From: Deltaproteobacteria bacterium
GTDB taxonomy: Bacteria > Desulfobacterota > Syntrophia > Syntrophales > JACQWR01
Direction of reading: 5' to 3'
NCBI GenBank assembly: GCA_026388415.1
Contig: JAPLJV010000043.1
Span: forward strand, 72,478 to 105,164
Length of the DNA: 32,687 bases
Below, in pieces: positions 15,113 through 23,260 of this stretch. The stretch's first letter is position 1, and each line of letters begins with the position of its first letter. Under the pieces are notes generated by a model. That model saw only the letters and a program-made list of their open reading frames with translations. It ran no database searches and had not been told where the DNA came from. The position numbers and the translations under genes were made by a program.

Positions 15113-16090
15113 TCATTTCCTGTCAAGGCCGGCTGCGTAACCAAGCACGGAGTTTGCTTTTATCTTTTGCATCTGTGTCGTGCCGATCTTTTCAAGATAC
15201 TCTTCGTGTGAATTGACACCATAGACCCATTCATTGAGATATGCCCTGAACAGGGCATCATCGCCGGCAATCTTTTTATAGAGGTTGAGATGTATGGGAT
15301 CATAGTCATAAAAGGAAAAACATGCTGTAGGGTGTGCTCCGTGGGGTACCTTTACGATGGCGTCTACAAGGAAGGGGGGGAGTGAATTCTGATCAGGATC
15401 AAGGCGGATAAAGGAGCGGGGAACAATCTCTTCGCAGGTAACGATGACCGTATCTGCTGATTTTGCCTGTTCCAGATCGGCAAAGGTTAGCCCTTTGATG
15501 CGTACCGTGCCGTCATCACCCACATACTGGGCATGAATAAGCGCCACATCAGGAGATAAGGCAGGGAGAAGCACGACCTTGTCGTCAATATCATTGAAAG
15601 GGTTCTGAATGGTAACGTACTTTTTTCGCGCAACCTTTCTTTCTTTCCGCACTTCTTCAGAAAACCCTTGGTAGTTCAGGATATCGGAGCCAAGGCCTGA
15701 TTTTGTCGATATAAAAGGGATGCCTATCGCGCCTGCAAGAAATCTCAGACTCATCTGGTAGTTTGAATAATCTTCGAATTCTATCTCCCCACCCTGGATG
15801 GCCTTTTTAAAACGAATACAGGTGGGGGCGTATCTGCCATTCCCGCCATAGGCGATTTCGAGCCTCTTGACTGAACCGGCGCCTATGAGAACATCAAGCC
15901 CCTGACCGTGTGAGTGACAGACAAGATGGATGTCTTTAATCTTCTGCCGCACGATTTCGTATATTACTGCCATCGGGTTCCGTGTCACGGTAAATCCGCC
16001 TATAGCGATCTGGCTGCCGTCCTTGATAAACCGTGACACAGCCTCTTTAAGGGTCATAAGTTTATCGTTTATCTCTGGGTACATACTCAT
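15113..16090 (-). CDS. Glutaconate-type CoA-transferase, subunit A
   Basis: A 325-residue alpha subunit that forms the heteromeric CoA-transferase with the following gene. It begins with DKLMTLKEAVSRFIKDGSQIAIGGFTVTRNP, the usual N-terminal block of GctA-like subunits (LxxAVxxFVxDGDxIAxGGF). LVCHSHGQGLDVLIGAGSVKRLEIAYGG, GIPFISTKSGLGSDIL and DVALIHAQYVGDDGTVRIKG follow, as in the family. A strong ribosome site (GGAGGGGCCC) precedes the ATG; a second ATG two codons later is possible. Subunits A and B form an operon, downstream of and on the same strand as the TAXI-TRAP transporter genes, suggesting that the transported carboxylate is the CoA acceptor. Confidence 0.87.
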   Translation of the reverse strand: MSMYPEINDKLMTLKEAVSRFIKDGSQIAIGGFTVTRNPMAVIYEIVRQKIKDIHLVCHSHGQGLDVLIGAGSVKRLEIAYGGNGRYAPTCIRFKKAIQGGEIEFEDYSNYQMSLRFLAGAIGIPFISTKSGLGSDILNYQGFSEEVRKERKVARKKYVTIQNPFNDIDDKVVLLPALSPDVALIHAQYVGDDGTVRIKGLTFADLEQAKSADTVIVTCEEIVPRSFIRLDPDQNSLPPFLVDAIVKVPHGAHPTACFSFYDYDPIHLNLYKKIAGDDALFRAYLNEWVYGVNSHEEYLEKIGTTQMQKIKANSVLGYAAGLDRK

Positions 16091-16142
16091 GGGCCCCTCC
16101 TCCGTTGATAGGGTTAATAATTATAGTGTGCCGGTATATCCC

Positions 16143-18063
16143 TTATGCAGCGGCATGTACGGCGCCGGAATCATTCTTCCTTAATACCTTCTGCATGAAA
16201 AGCACAAGGGCAAGACAGATGAATCCGACGATATCACCAAATGCATGAGGATAGACAAAACACAAGGCACCTATAATGGTAATGACCCGTTCAAGGATAT
16301 TTTGTCTTTTCAGCAACCACCCCGAACAGCCGGATGCAAGCATGCCTATACCAAGAAAGGCGGTAAAGATCGTCCAGATCCCTTCAGGTATGCCTATACC
16401 TTCGAAATGCATTAGGAGGGCTCTCCCTCCGGGCAAGAGTACAAAAATAAAGGGGATAAGGAAGGCAGTGATGGCATATTTCCATGCCATCACTGTGGTT
16501 TTGTAGGGGTTGCCGCCGGTAATCGCCGCCGCGGCAAAGGGCGATAGTGCGGTGGGGGGTGATACCTCCGAAAGCAATGCGTAATAGAAGATGAACATAT
16601 GGGCTGCATAATCCGGCACCCCAAGGTTTGTAAGGGCAGGAGCCACGATGACTGCGGCAATGATGTAGGTTGCGGTAATGGGAACGGCAAGGCCGATCAC
16701 CCACAGAATGACCCCCGCAAGAATGGCGGTTATTACCAGATTACCTCCCGCGTATCCAATTATGATTGTAGAGAGTTTGAGGCCGAGCCCTGTGAGGCTT
16801 ACGGTCCCTACGATAATGCCTGCTGCTGCACATATGGCTGCAACATTAAGCACCGTGATAGACCCCTCTTTTAAGGCCCGAATGATTTTAGGTAGGGTAA
16901 ATCGTGTATCCTTCCTGATAAAGGAAACCAGGAAACAGGTGATGATTGCGGCAAGGACTGAAACCTGGGGAGTGAAACCTTTCACTAAAAAGACGACAAT
17001 GGCAATGAGGGGGAGAAACTGGAAGCCATACATCTTTGTGAGCTGCCAGAGGGTATATTTTTTCTCGATCTGGACAGCCCTGAGTCCAAATTTCTTTGCA
17101 TCAAACTCAACCATGAGGAGGAGTCCCCAGTAATAGAGGGCTGCAGGAATAGTGGCAAGGAAAATCACGTCAACGTAGCTGATCTTGAGAAACTCGGCAA
17201 TGAGGAATGCTGCGGCGCCCATCACGGGTGGCGTGATAACAGCGCCCATGCCTCCTGCTGCGAGAAATCCGCCCGCATTGTCCCTGTCATAACCTGCTTT
17301 TCTCAGCATAGGGTATGCCACGGAGCCTATTGCCACGGTATTTGCAACCCCTGATCCTGAAGCCATTGCGAGAAGATAGGATGTTGCAACTACAGACCTG
17401 CCTGCAGCGGTCGGTTTTCCTCCCATGGCGGTAAAGGCAAAGTCAACAAAGAATTTTCCTGCGCCGGACACGGTGAGGAAGCCGCCGAATATACAGAACG
17501 TGACCTATGATACGTTCTATGTCATAGCCCCTGTGTGTCCACGGCGCAGGAAGCAACGGACCATAATAGGTGTACGCGAGAAAGATGATACAGGTGATGG
17601 GCATAATCAAACCGGAACTTCTCCTTGTCGCCTCCAGGACAAGGAGGATAAATATGATCCCGAAGATCTTATCCCAGGGTTCTGGCGTTACTGCACGGTA
17701 GATAAAATCCTCAAAGTCAATGAACATATAGGCAATGCATGCAATGCTTAAAAGGGCAAGAAATATGTCTATGAGATTAATCTTACCTTTAAACCTTTTT
17801 GCCATGGGATAGTAAAGAAAGGAAAGAGTAAGCAGAAAGGCAACGTGGATGCCGCGCAATATCTGGGTTGTTACGGGAAAAATGGCAGAGTATATTGCAA
17901 ATAATGACATTGATACGGCAAGCACTGTGATTGCAATATCCCAGAAACCTGTTACCTTTCTTGTGATACCTTCTTCCTCTTGAATGAGTTCATCAATCTT
18001 TTTCCTTTGTTCTTCAGTAAGACTATCGGAAGCGCTATCGACCAAGCTTATTTCTTTCTCCAT
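16143..18063 (-). pseudogene. TRAP transporter fused permease (4TM/12TM), frameshifted
   Basis: Two overlapping frames together make one TRAP fused permease, the membrane part of a sodium- or proton-driven carboxylate importer. The 5' part (18063 to about 17500) starts MEKEISLVDSASDSLTEEQRK after GGAGGGATAATA, has EEEGITRKVTGFWDI and five or so helices, and reaches YDIERIIGHV. The 3' part (to 16143) resumes with FCIFGGFLTVSGAGKFFVDFA, the DctM-like domain, and runs through SGSGVANTVAIGS to the end. The frame changes near 17500. About 20 residues normally found here (the helix between HLxxTxEGIFG and the GAFL loop) are missing, so this is not a simple one-base error. The gene is probably inactive or the assembly is faulty here. 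Confidence 0.75.
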
Positions 18064-18147
18064 TATTATCCCTCCGGAAAGTTTTTGAGATATACCGGAA
18101 CAAAGCGTACAGGAGACGGGCAATCCCCCTGTACGCTCACACTTGTT

Positions 18148-19158
18148 TCATGCAAAGACGTTTATCCCCTTTTCCTTAAAGAATTTCTGAGCGCCTTTAT
18201 GGAATGGGACAAATTTATTTGACCCATTATCCTTCATAATTATATTTTGCGCTTCCTTGTGAATGGCGACCAGTTCTTTTAAGTGTCCAAAAATCGTATT
18301 TACTACATCATAGGCCAGTTGCTCATCCATATCCTGGTGACACATGAGCAGGTTGCTCACGGCAGATACGGGAGTATCAACCTCTATACCGGTATAAATC
18401 TTTTTGGGAATGACCGACTTATAATAAATGGGACCGTATTTGGCGGTCATTTTGCCAACAAGATCATCATGGGGGATAAGATAGATATTTACCCCCGGAG
18501 AGGCAGCAATGTCGAGAACTGAAGAGGTGGGAACGCCTCCTGACCAGAAATAGGCATCAATTTTTCCGTCCTTCAGTGCACCTGAGGATTCTGAAGCGCC
18601 CAAACGATCCTTTTTTATATCTTTTTCATGGCTGATACCTGCTGCTTCAAGTATTCTGAAGGCAATAACCTCTGTTCCGCTTCCCGGAGCGCCGGTAGAT
18701 ACCCTTTTTCCCTTGAGATCAGCTACTTTTTTTATTCCCTTCCCATCTATCGTCACAATATGGTTCATGTGAGGATAGAGGACGCATAGTGTCCGGAGGG
18801 GAATAGGTAATTTGAAGTTCCCCGAACCTTTGTATGCATCATATCCAGTGTCGGCAATAACCATAGCGATGTCAGATTTTTTTGCGCCAAGGAGTTTGCA
18901 ATTGTCTACCGATGCGGCAGTTACCTCCGCCGCAGCTTCTACACCGGCATACTTTGTGAGGATGCTCGCAATGCCTCCCCCGATTACAAAATAGACCCCC
19001 CCCATCCCCCCTGTGGCGATAGAAATCCTTTTCTTCTCCAGGGCAAAGAGGCTGAGAGGATTGCCCAATAAGATCGTTCCTGCTGCCGCTGATGTGAGTG
19101 TGAGGAAATCCCGCCGATCAATTTCTTTGCCTTTGTCAAAAAACGTATTGCTCTCCAT
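18148..19158 (-). CDS. TAXI family TRAP transporter solute-binding protein
   Basis: A 336-residue extracytoplasmic binding protein of the TAXI group, which delivers a carboxylate to the fused permease. After the leader it begins KKRISIATGGMGGVYFVIGGGIASILTKY, the TAXI signature (IxTGxxxGxYYxxGxxIA). VADLKGKRVSTGAPGSGTEVIAFRILEA is the second diagnostic block, and KDGKIDAYFWSGGVPTSSVLDIA the third. The N-terminus carries DRRDFLTLTSAAAGTILLG, which fits a twin-arginine export signal. The ATG at 19158 is preceded by GGAGGG; the frame upstream to 19209 lacks support. It is the first gene of the run permease - CoA-transferase A - B on the minus strand. Confidence 0.9.
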   Translation of the reverse strand: MESNTFFDKGKEIDRRDFLTLTSAAAGTILLGNPLSLFALEKKRISIATGGMGGVYFVIGGGIASILTKYAGVEAAAEVTAASVDNCKLLGAKKSDIAMVIADTGYDAYKGSGNFKLPIPLRTLCVLYPHMNHIVTIDGKGIKKVADLKGKRVSTGAPGSGTEVIAFRILEAAGISHEKDIKKDRLGASESSGALKDGKIDAYFWSGGVPTSSVLDIAASPGVNIYLIPHDDLVGKMTAKYGPIYYKSVIPKKIYTGIEVDTPVSAVSNLLMCHQDMDEQLAYDVVNTIFGHLKELVAIHKEAQNIIMKDNGSNKFVPFHKGAQKFFKEKGINVFA

Positions 19159-19401
19159 TAGATAAACCCTCCTTTTTATTATTAAAATACCTTGCCATTT
19201 CCTGATCACCCCCTATGTTTTATTTATTGGGGTATGCACTTAGCTCAACCGACCACAATATGTCGTGGGCGATCAGATTTTAGTTTGTCAGAACCCGGCG
19301 CTGGCGTAGCGGCTTGGCGGGGGGTTGCGTGGATAGTCTCCCGCGGTTAGGCGTAACATGTAGGAGGTGGTTGAGTCAAGTGCTTACCCCCAATTTTATT
19401 A

Positions 19402-19660
19402 TTATTCCCCCGACCTTCTTTCATCTTTGCCCGAAATATAGCCGAGAGCGAGAGATATCTGGGCATCAGTTTTCATAACTGCCGGAACGATTTCCTTTTT
19501 AAGGCGCTTTAGGATGGTAGTGGATACTAAACCTGATACGTTGATGGCTGCAACGGTCTTCTGGTAGTTTGGACAAGGCCCCGATTGATCATCTGAGTCG
19601 TAGGCACAATTTGTCTCGCCAAGGCATTTATGATCTGGTAAAGCGGGTGAACGAGAAGGG
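19402..19660 (-). pseudogene. IclR-family regulator, C-terminal remnant
   Basis: The minus-strand reading ends YQKTVAAINVSGLVSTT, ILKRLKKEIVPAVMKTDAQI, SLALGYISGKDERRSGE and a TAA. This is the end of an IclR effector-binding domain (usual xxVVAAISVSGPxxRLT...LxxxVxxTAxxISxxLGY). Upstream the frame stays open as CAYDSDDQSGPCPNY but the expected GVxCIAAPIF strand appears eroded, and no HTH or start codon is found. It points at the TRAP/CoA-transferase genes from the same strand, so it is probably the decayed local regulator of that cluster. Confidence 0.55.
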
Positions 19661-20014
19661 CATCATAGGAGTGAAGAAAAGCGTTCCGGTCGCCCCAGCA
19701 GTTTGAAGAATCCCCAGAGGAAATGCGGAAACCTTCATATCAACCATGGACCTGATAAAGGAAAGTTACAGTAATTACTCACGAATAACTTTGTGCATCG
19801 ATAATGCTAAATGGCATAATGGGAAAAATAGTCACCATTTATGTCAACTTATTTAATGGATCGCATATATTGCTTCCGTGCCTGGACGGGTGGTGAAAAA
19901 GATTCTATGACCACTAAAATATGTAGTGCCAGAAAACGAGATTTGCTGTCTTTAAGCTACTGTTATTATAGACGAATATTCTTGCCTTCATGAATTTGGG
20001 CTAGGGATTGGCGA
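19661..20014. other. Intergenic stretch, nothing recognised
   Basis: AT-rich DNA between the IclR remnant and the DUF1850 gene. I see no convincing ORF, tRNA, promoter pair or terminator. It probably contains further eroded sequence of the regulator's 5' part, but no frame can be followed. Confidence 0.4.
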
Positions 20015-20476
20015 ATGCATAAACTTTCTATATGGGTTTTTCTGGGTATTGTGATCTGTTCGCAGACAGCCATGGTAGCCAGACCGGTTGTATATCTGGC
20101 TGTTTTAAGCGGTGATTCGAAAAGGGTATCAGCCTGCCTTCCACTGGAAGTGGGAATGCCCTTCTATTTTGAGTTTATTAATTCCATATATCTTGCGCCT
20201 GTCCGTGAAACCTTGGTATACACGGAATCACAGGGTGTTTCTGTTGTCATGGTAGAGAGTCCTTCTGCAGGGGTATTTGAATACTATGGACTTCAACCCG
20301 ATGGTTCGGGTAGTGTTGTGTTGCATCGCAGGGTAGGCGATATCAGGATCAGGAGTCACAACTATGAGAACCATAAACTGACCGTTGGTGAAAAAACCAT
20401 CTATTTTAAAGAATTTGCAGAAAACGGTCAGCTTGTAATTATTAAGGTTTCGAAGGGTACACCCTGTGTGCCCTGA
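20015..20476 (+). CDS. DUF1850 domain protein
   Basis: A 153-residue exported or membrane-anchored protein with an N-terminal hydrophobic leader (LSIWVFLGIVICSQTAMVA). The remainder shows the DUF1850 pattern: a strand LPLEVGMPFYFEFINSIYLAPVRETL (family form FxLxYxHSVExTPVxExF), then VVMVESPSAGVFEYYGL. Proteins with this domain are typically encoded directly upstream of TAXI-type TRAP fused permeases; their molecular role is not established. Here the expected permease follows only as a short remnant (20506-20601), and the intact binding protein with its broken permease lies on the other strand about 850 bases away. The ATG at 20015 has no strong ribosome site. It may now be an orphan. Confidence 0.65.
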   Translation: MHKLSIWVFLGIVICSQTAMVARPVVYLAVLSGDSKRVSACLPLEVGMPFYFEFINSIYLAPVRETLVYTESQGVSVVMVESPSAGVFEYYGLQPDGSGSVVLHRRVGDIRIRSHNYENHKLTVGEKTIYFKEFAENGQLVIIKVSKGTPCVP

Positions 20477-20505
20477 AGGTTTGCAGCTAGGAGGAACCTG
20501 GGGAC

Positions 20506-20601
20506 GATGAAAAAGAAAAAATAGACAAGATATCCGACGAGTACCTTAAGGAGGCGCAGAAGTATGTTGGGGAAGAAGAAGGGGAAACCAGGCGCCTGTC
20601 T
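20506..20601 (+). pseudogene. TRAP fused permease N-terminal remnant
   Basis: The frame gives DEKEKIDKISDEYLKEA followed by QKYVGEEEGETRRLS. This is the cytoplasmic N-terminus of TRAP fused permeases, and it parallels the broken copy on the other strand (KKIDELIQEEEGITRKVTG). A ribosome site AGGAGG (20490-20495) and ATG (20507) lie just ahead, but the ATG is in another frame and stops after five codons (an A-rich run has shifted). After RRLS the homology ends abruptly and unrelated sequence follows. This is the permease that normally follows DUF1850, deleted to about 30 codons. Confidence 0.6.
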
Positions 20602-21063
20602 ATGCACTTTGAACACAGGGGGATGGGGCCAATCTTCCTGTTTGCCAGGACAGATGACAGAAAACTATCAATGAGCTCTGCATTCTATTTCATCCGTTTC
20701 GTGAGTTTCTTCCCACATACGCAACATGTATCCGCCATTTAGAGCCTCCAGTTGGAAAATACTTTTATGATTTTCTATCATTGCTTCATTTCTAAACAGC
20801 CTGCGGTTTTGTACAATAATTTGGCTATGGAATACAAATGGAAAATCTCGCCGTAACGGTTTTAGGTAACTGGATGTAGTTCAAGTGGAAATGAACTGTA
20901 TCGCTCACGGAAATATTTCTTGACAGCAACGTACCGTAGGAGTATCCCTCAATCATTATCAGTCCCCCTGTAATCCCGTGAGCCTTATGACTGAATCTCG
21001 ATTCAACAGGCAATCTCTTTTGGAATAGTCCGCAGTTAACGATATAATATCTGGTTGAAATAT
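20602..21063. other. Intergenic stretch, one tiny ORF
   Basis: No full gene. A 17-codon minus-strand frame (20738-20685) with a good GGAGG ribosome site reads MADTCCVCGKKLTKRMK. It resembles the zinc-binding start of CxxC-type small proteins, cut short at the edge of the TRAP remnant. The remainder up to the pilin gene shows no recognisable feature. Confidence 0.3.
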
Positions 21064-21519
21064 ATGAAAAAACTGTCAAAACATGGTTTACTATTCTGGC
21101 CGACAAAGAAGAGCGGTTTTTCCCTTGTCGAATTACTGGTAAGCATCATTATCCTGGCGATAATGGTCGGGGTTGCCATCGGCGCGTTTCAGGTATTTAT
21201 CGCAAAAGCATGGAAAATCACCATGCAGCATGATTTAAGAGACTTTATTAAGGCGCAGGAGCATTACATGATTGATCACGGGCATTATCTCGGCGCTTCG
21301 GGCGATTTCGTACAATATGACCAGCCATCCTCGGGAACACTGTCGGCAAATGCCCTTCCCTTTACCCCGTCGGAGGGCATTCGGATTGAAATAATTTCGG
21401 GAAACGGATTGAAGTTTTCCGGTCCACCTGACTTCAAGGTTATAGTCAGGCATGTCCATTCAAATCTTGCCTACGAATACAATTTTACATTGCGACAAAC
21501 TAAGGAAAGGAAGCATTGA
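21064..21519 (+). CDS. Pseudopilin-like protein with prepilin N-terminal motif
   Basis: A protein of about 151 residues with a class III signal: a basic leader (KKLSKHG...PTKKSG) followed by the cleavage site G|FSLVELLVSIIILAIMVGVAIGAF. The +1 Phe and +5 Glu are those recognised by prepilin peptidase and needed for pilin packing. The first helix is hydrophobic for about 22 residues. The rest is a short globular head with an aromatic HYMIDHGHYLG stretch and predicted beta strands (FKVIVRHVHS, YEYNFTL), as in minor pilins or type II secretion pseudopilins. ATG at 21064 is used; a TTG at 21055 is an alternative. It is 3 bases from the HAMP gene, so they are co-transcribed. No assembly ATPase or platform protein is nearby. 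Confidence 0.75.
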   Translation: MKKLSKHGLLFWPTKKSGFSLVELLVSIIILAIMVGVAIGAFQVFIAKAWKITMQHDLRDFIKAQEHYMIDHGHYLGASGDFVQYDQPSSGTLSANALPFTPSEGIRIEIISGNGLKFSGPPDFKVIVRHVHSNLAYEYNFTLRQTKERKH

Positions 21520-21522
21520 TTC

Positions 21523-22146
21523 ATGGGGAATGAATACAAGAGGAGCTTTCGCAATTATCTTATAGATACCGATCTGCAGTTACACCTGATACGCCAGAGC
21601 CTCATCTATGTACTCGCCATTTTATTTGTAATGGTGAGCATCCTCCTTTATCCTCTGGTACGCGACATGATGTTCTCAAATGATCTGGACCGTGAGTATC
21701 GTGCAGCGCAAACTTTTCTCATGCTGATTCAATGGTTGATTCCGGCTATTTTGATCATGCTGGTTCTATTGATGGCGCGCTTGATTGTTATGACACACAG
21801 GATGTGCGGCCCTCTGCTCAACTTTACTCGTACCTTCAACAAGCTTGCCGAGGGAGATTTGACGCGCAAGGTCTATTTGAGGAAACATGATTATTTCAAG
21901 GCGGAATGTGATAGAATCAATAAGATGATCGATGGAATTGCGGGCATTATCGGGCAGCTGCTGACAGATCATGAGAAGTTGACGGTTACTTTGCAAGATC
22001 TTAAAGGACGTGTCAATGATTTGGATACAAAAGAAAAAATAGAATATTCATTGACGATAATAAATCAGGAAGCGAAGTACGTATCGGACGCCCTTGCCCA
22101 TTTCAAGGTTCAAAATAACATGTCACAGGAAAACAGGAGCATCTGA
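21523..22146 (+). CDS. Small HAMP-domain membrane protein
   Basis: A 207-residue inner-membrane protein with two hydrophobic helices, about residues 25-46 and 66-92, separated by only about 20 residues. A HAMP domain follows at about 88-140 (HRMCGPLLNFTRTFNKLAEGD then LTRKVYLRKHDYFKAECDRINKM), and the C-terminal 60 residues are probably coiled coil. HAMP domains normally relay signals to a kinase or methyl-accepting domain, but none is attached here. It sits directly between the pseudopilin gene and an unknown membrane protein, with start and stop codons 3 and 12 bases apart, so the three likely work together. The function is unknown; a signalling adaptor or structural partner for the pilin is an inference only. 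Confidence 0.75.
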   Translation: MGNEYKRSFRNYLIDTDLQLHLIRQSLIYVLAILFVMVSILLYPLVRDMMFSNDLDREYRAAQTFLMLIQWLIPAILIMLVLLMARLIVMTHRMCGPLLNFTRTFNKLAEGDLTRKVYLRKHDYFKAECDRINKMIDGIAGIIGQLLTDHEKLTVTLQDLKGRVNDLDTKEKIEYSLTIINQEAKYVSDALAHFKVQNNMSQENRSI

Positions 22147-22158
22147 GAGGAGAACCTC

Positions 22159-22710
22159 GTGTGGGGAGACGAAACCCATTATAAACTCAATGAAACCCCC
22201 TTTATAAAGAAGGTAGAAGAAAGGCGGTGGGTTAACATCTGCTATGATTGTTGTCTGTATATAGTTGCCTTCGTAGTGTGTTTCGCGGCTTATAGCGCGG
22301 TCAAAGCAGTAATTGGCGTATTAGAAAATCTAGCAACACAGGCAAAATATGAAGCAGAATACGAAGTCTATAGACATTCTTTATGCGACTTGCTTAGCTC
22401 TGAAGGTTTGACAAACAGGGAATGCGGCATTCCATTGGATAGAATGATTGATCCCGGGTTTCCTAAAGATGTGGAAAGAGTATTAAATAATGCGCTTCAT
22501 ACAAATGGAATAAAGGCTCAGTGGAATAATGTGCATTCCTCCCTGCTGGACAACGATCGAATCTTTAGAAAATTTATGTTTTACAGGGTGGCTCCGGATG
22601 GCTCTGCCATCGCAGGCAGCGAGGCGTCGCTAACCGATGTTTCGTTGGTCGTAAATAAATATCTTACGCAAAGACGACATGATGTTATTTCTCAACATCT
22701 CAAGCAGTAA
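22159..22710 (+). CDS. Unknown single-pass membrane protein of the pseudopilin/HAMP set
   Basis: A 183-residue protein that I cannot assign to a family. It starts at GTG after GAGAGGAGAACCTC, close behind the HAMP gene. A hydrophobic helix occupies about residues 29-55 (ICYDCCLYIVAFVVCFAAY), with a charged cytoplasmic N-terminus (KKVEERRW) that makes a type II membrane anchor likely. The outside part of about 125 residues is mostly helical and charged, with a few cysteines (CDLL, RECGIP). Codon use and base composition resemble the two genes before it. It completes a three-gene operon; no homologue can be named from sequence reading. Confidence 0.6.
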   Translation: MWGDETHYKLNETPFIKKVEERRWVNICYDCCLYIVAFVVCFAAYSAVKAVIGVLENLATQAKYEAEYEVYRHSLCDLLSSEGLTNRECGIPLDRMIDPGFPKDVERVLNNALHTNGIKAQWNNVHSSLLDNDRIFRKFMFYRVAPDGSAIAGSEASLTDVSLVVNKYLTQRRHDVISQHLKQ

Positions 22711-22992
22711 TTGTTACATTTTATCGTACCCCGTCCCCAACAGTTATAGGTGGAGAGTCTTTCTGCCATCCCCATGCCCTTCTGCAAGAGGATTCGCTGA
22801 TTACCAAGAGAAAGTCTGTTTATTTAGTGCTCAAGTAAAAATGATTCCCCAAAGGTCGGTTAGATGCGTTAATTACCGTGCAGAACATCCATCCTTTTGA
22901 TTGCTCCCGTATCGGTGATTAGCATCGCGACCTTAGACGACTACTTCTCCATGCTGGAGGTCAGTTTCGCCTGATAACGCGCCCCCCTTCTC
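22711..22992. other. Intergenic stretch, nothing recognised
   Basis: DNA after the pseudopilin set, before the anti-sigma kinase remnant. No convincing ORF or RNA. The plus-strand reading IAPVSVISIATLDDYFSML (about 22899-22955) is open but cannot be matched. Confidence 0.35.
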
Positions 22993-23136
22993 TCACAGCA
23001 CGGCCATGGTGGCGGTCGGAAGGGTGAGGATGTTCCGTCCATCTTCCAACCGGTACCGGATGGCGGGAATCAGTTGCTTCACAAAGAACACCCCCGGTCC
23101 GCCGATGTTCCTCTCCGCAATGTTATTTGTATATTG
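22993..23136 (-). pseudogene. RsbW-like anti-sigma kinase, C-terminal remnant
   Basis: On the minus strand about 47 codons read NIGGPGVFFVKQLIPAIRYR and LEDGRNILTLPTATMAVL then stop. This is the end of a GHKL ATPase of the RsbW/SpoIIAB type (usual RGLGIFLVRxLMDxVxYxxxxGRNVLTL), with the GLG box kept as GGPG. The rest of the ATPase domain is absent and a stop interrupts the frame upstream. It is a gene fragment, presumably left by a deletion. Confidence 0.5.
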
Positions 23137-23260
23137 TCAAAACCTAACACCGATGAACGATGGTCAGTTATTCCATTGACATGCAGGGCACATTGACATA
23201 CAAGAAAGCTACCCAATCATCCTTTTTCTGTTATAGGGCAGAGAAAAAAAGGCCCACAAT

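Noticed and set aside
20825-21106. 93-codon minus-strand frame opposite the pilin start
   Set aside because: No ribosome site or domain, and it overlaps the start of the pseudopilin gene.
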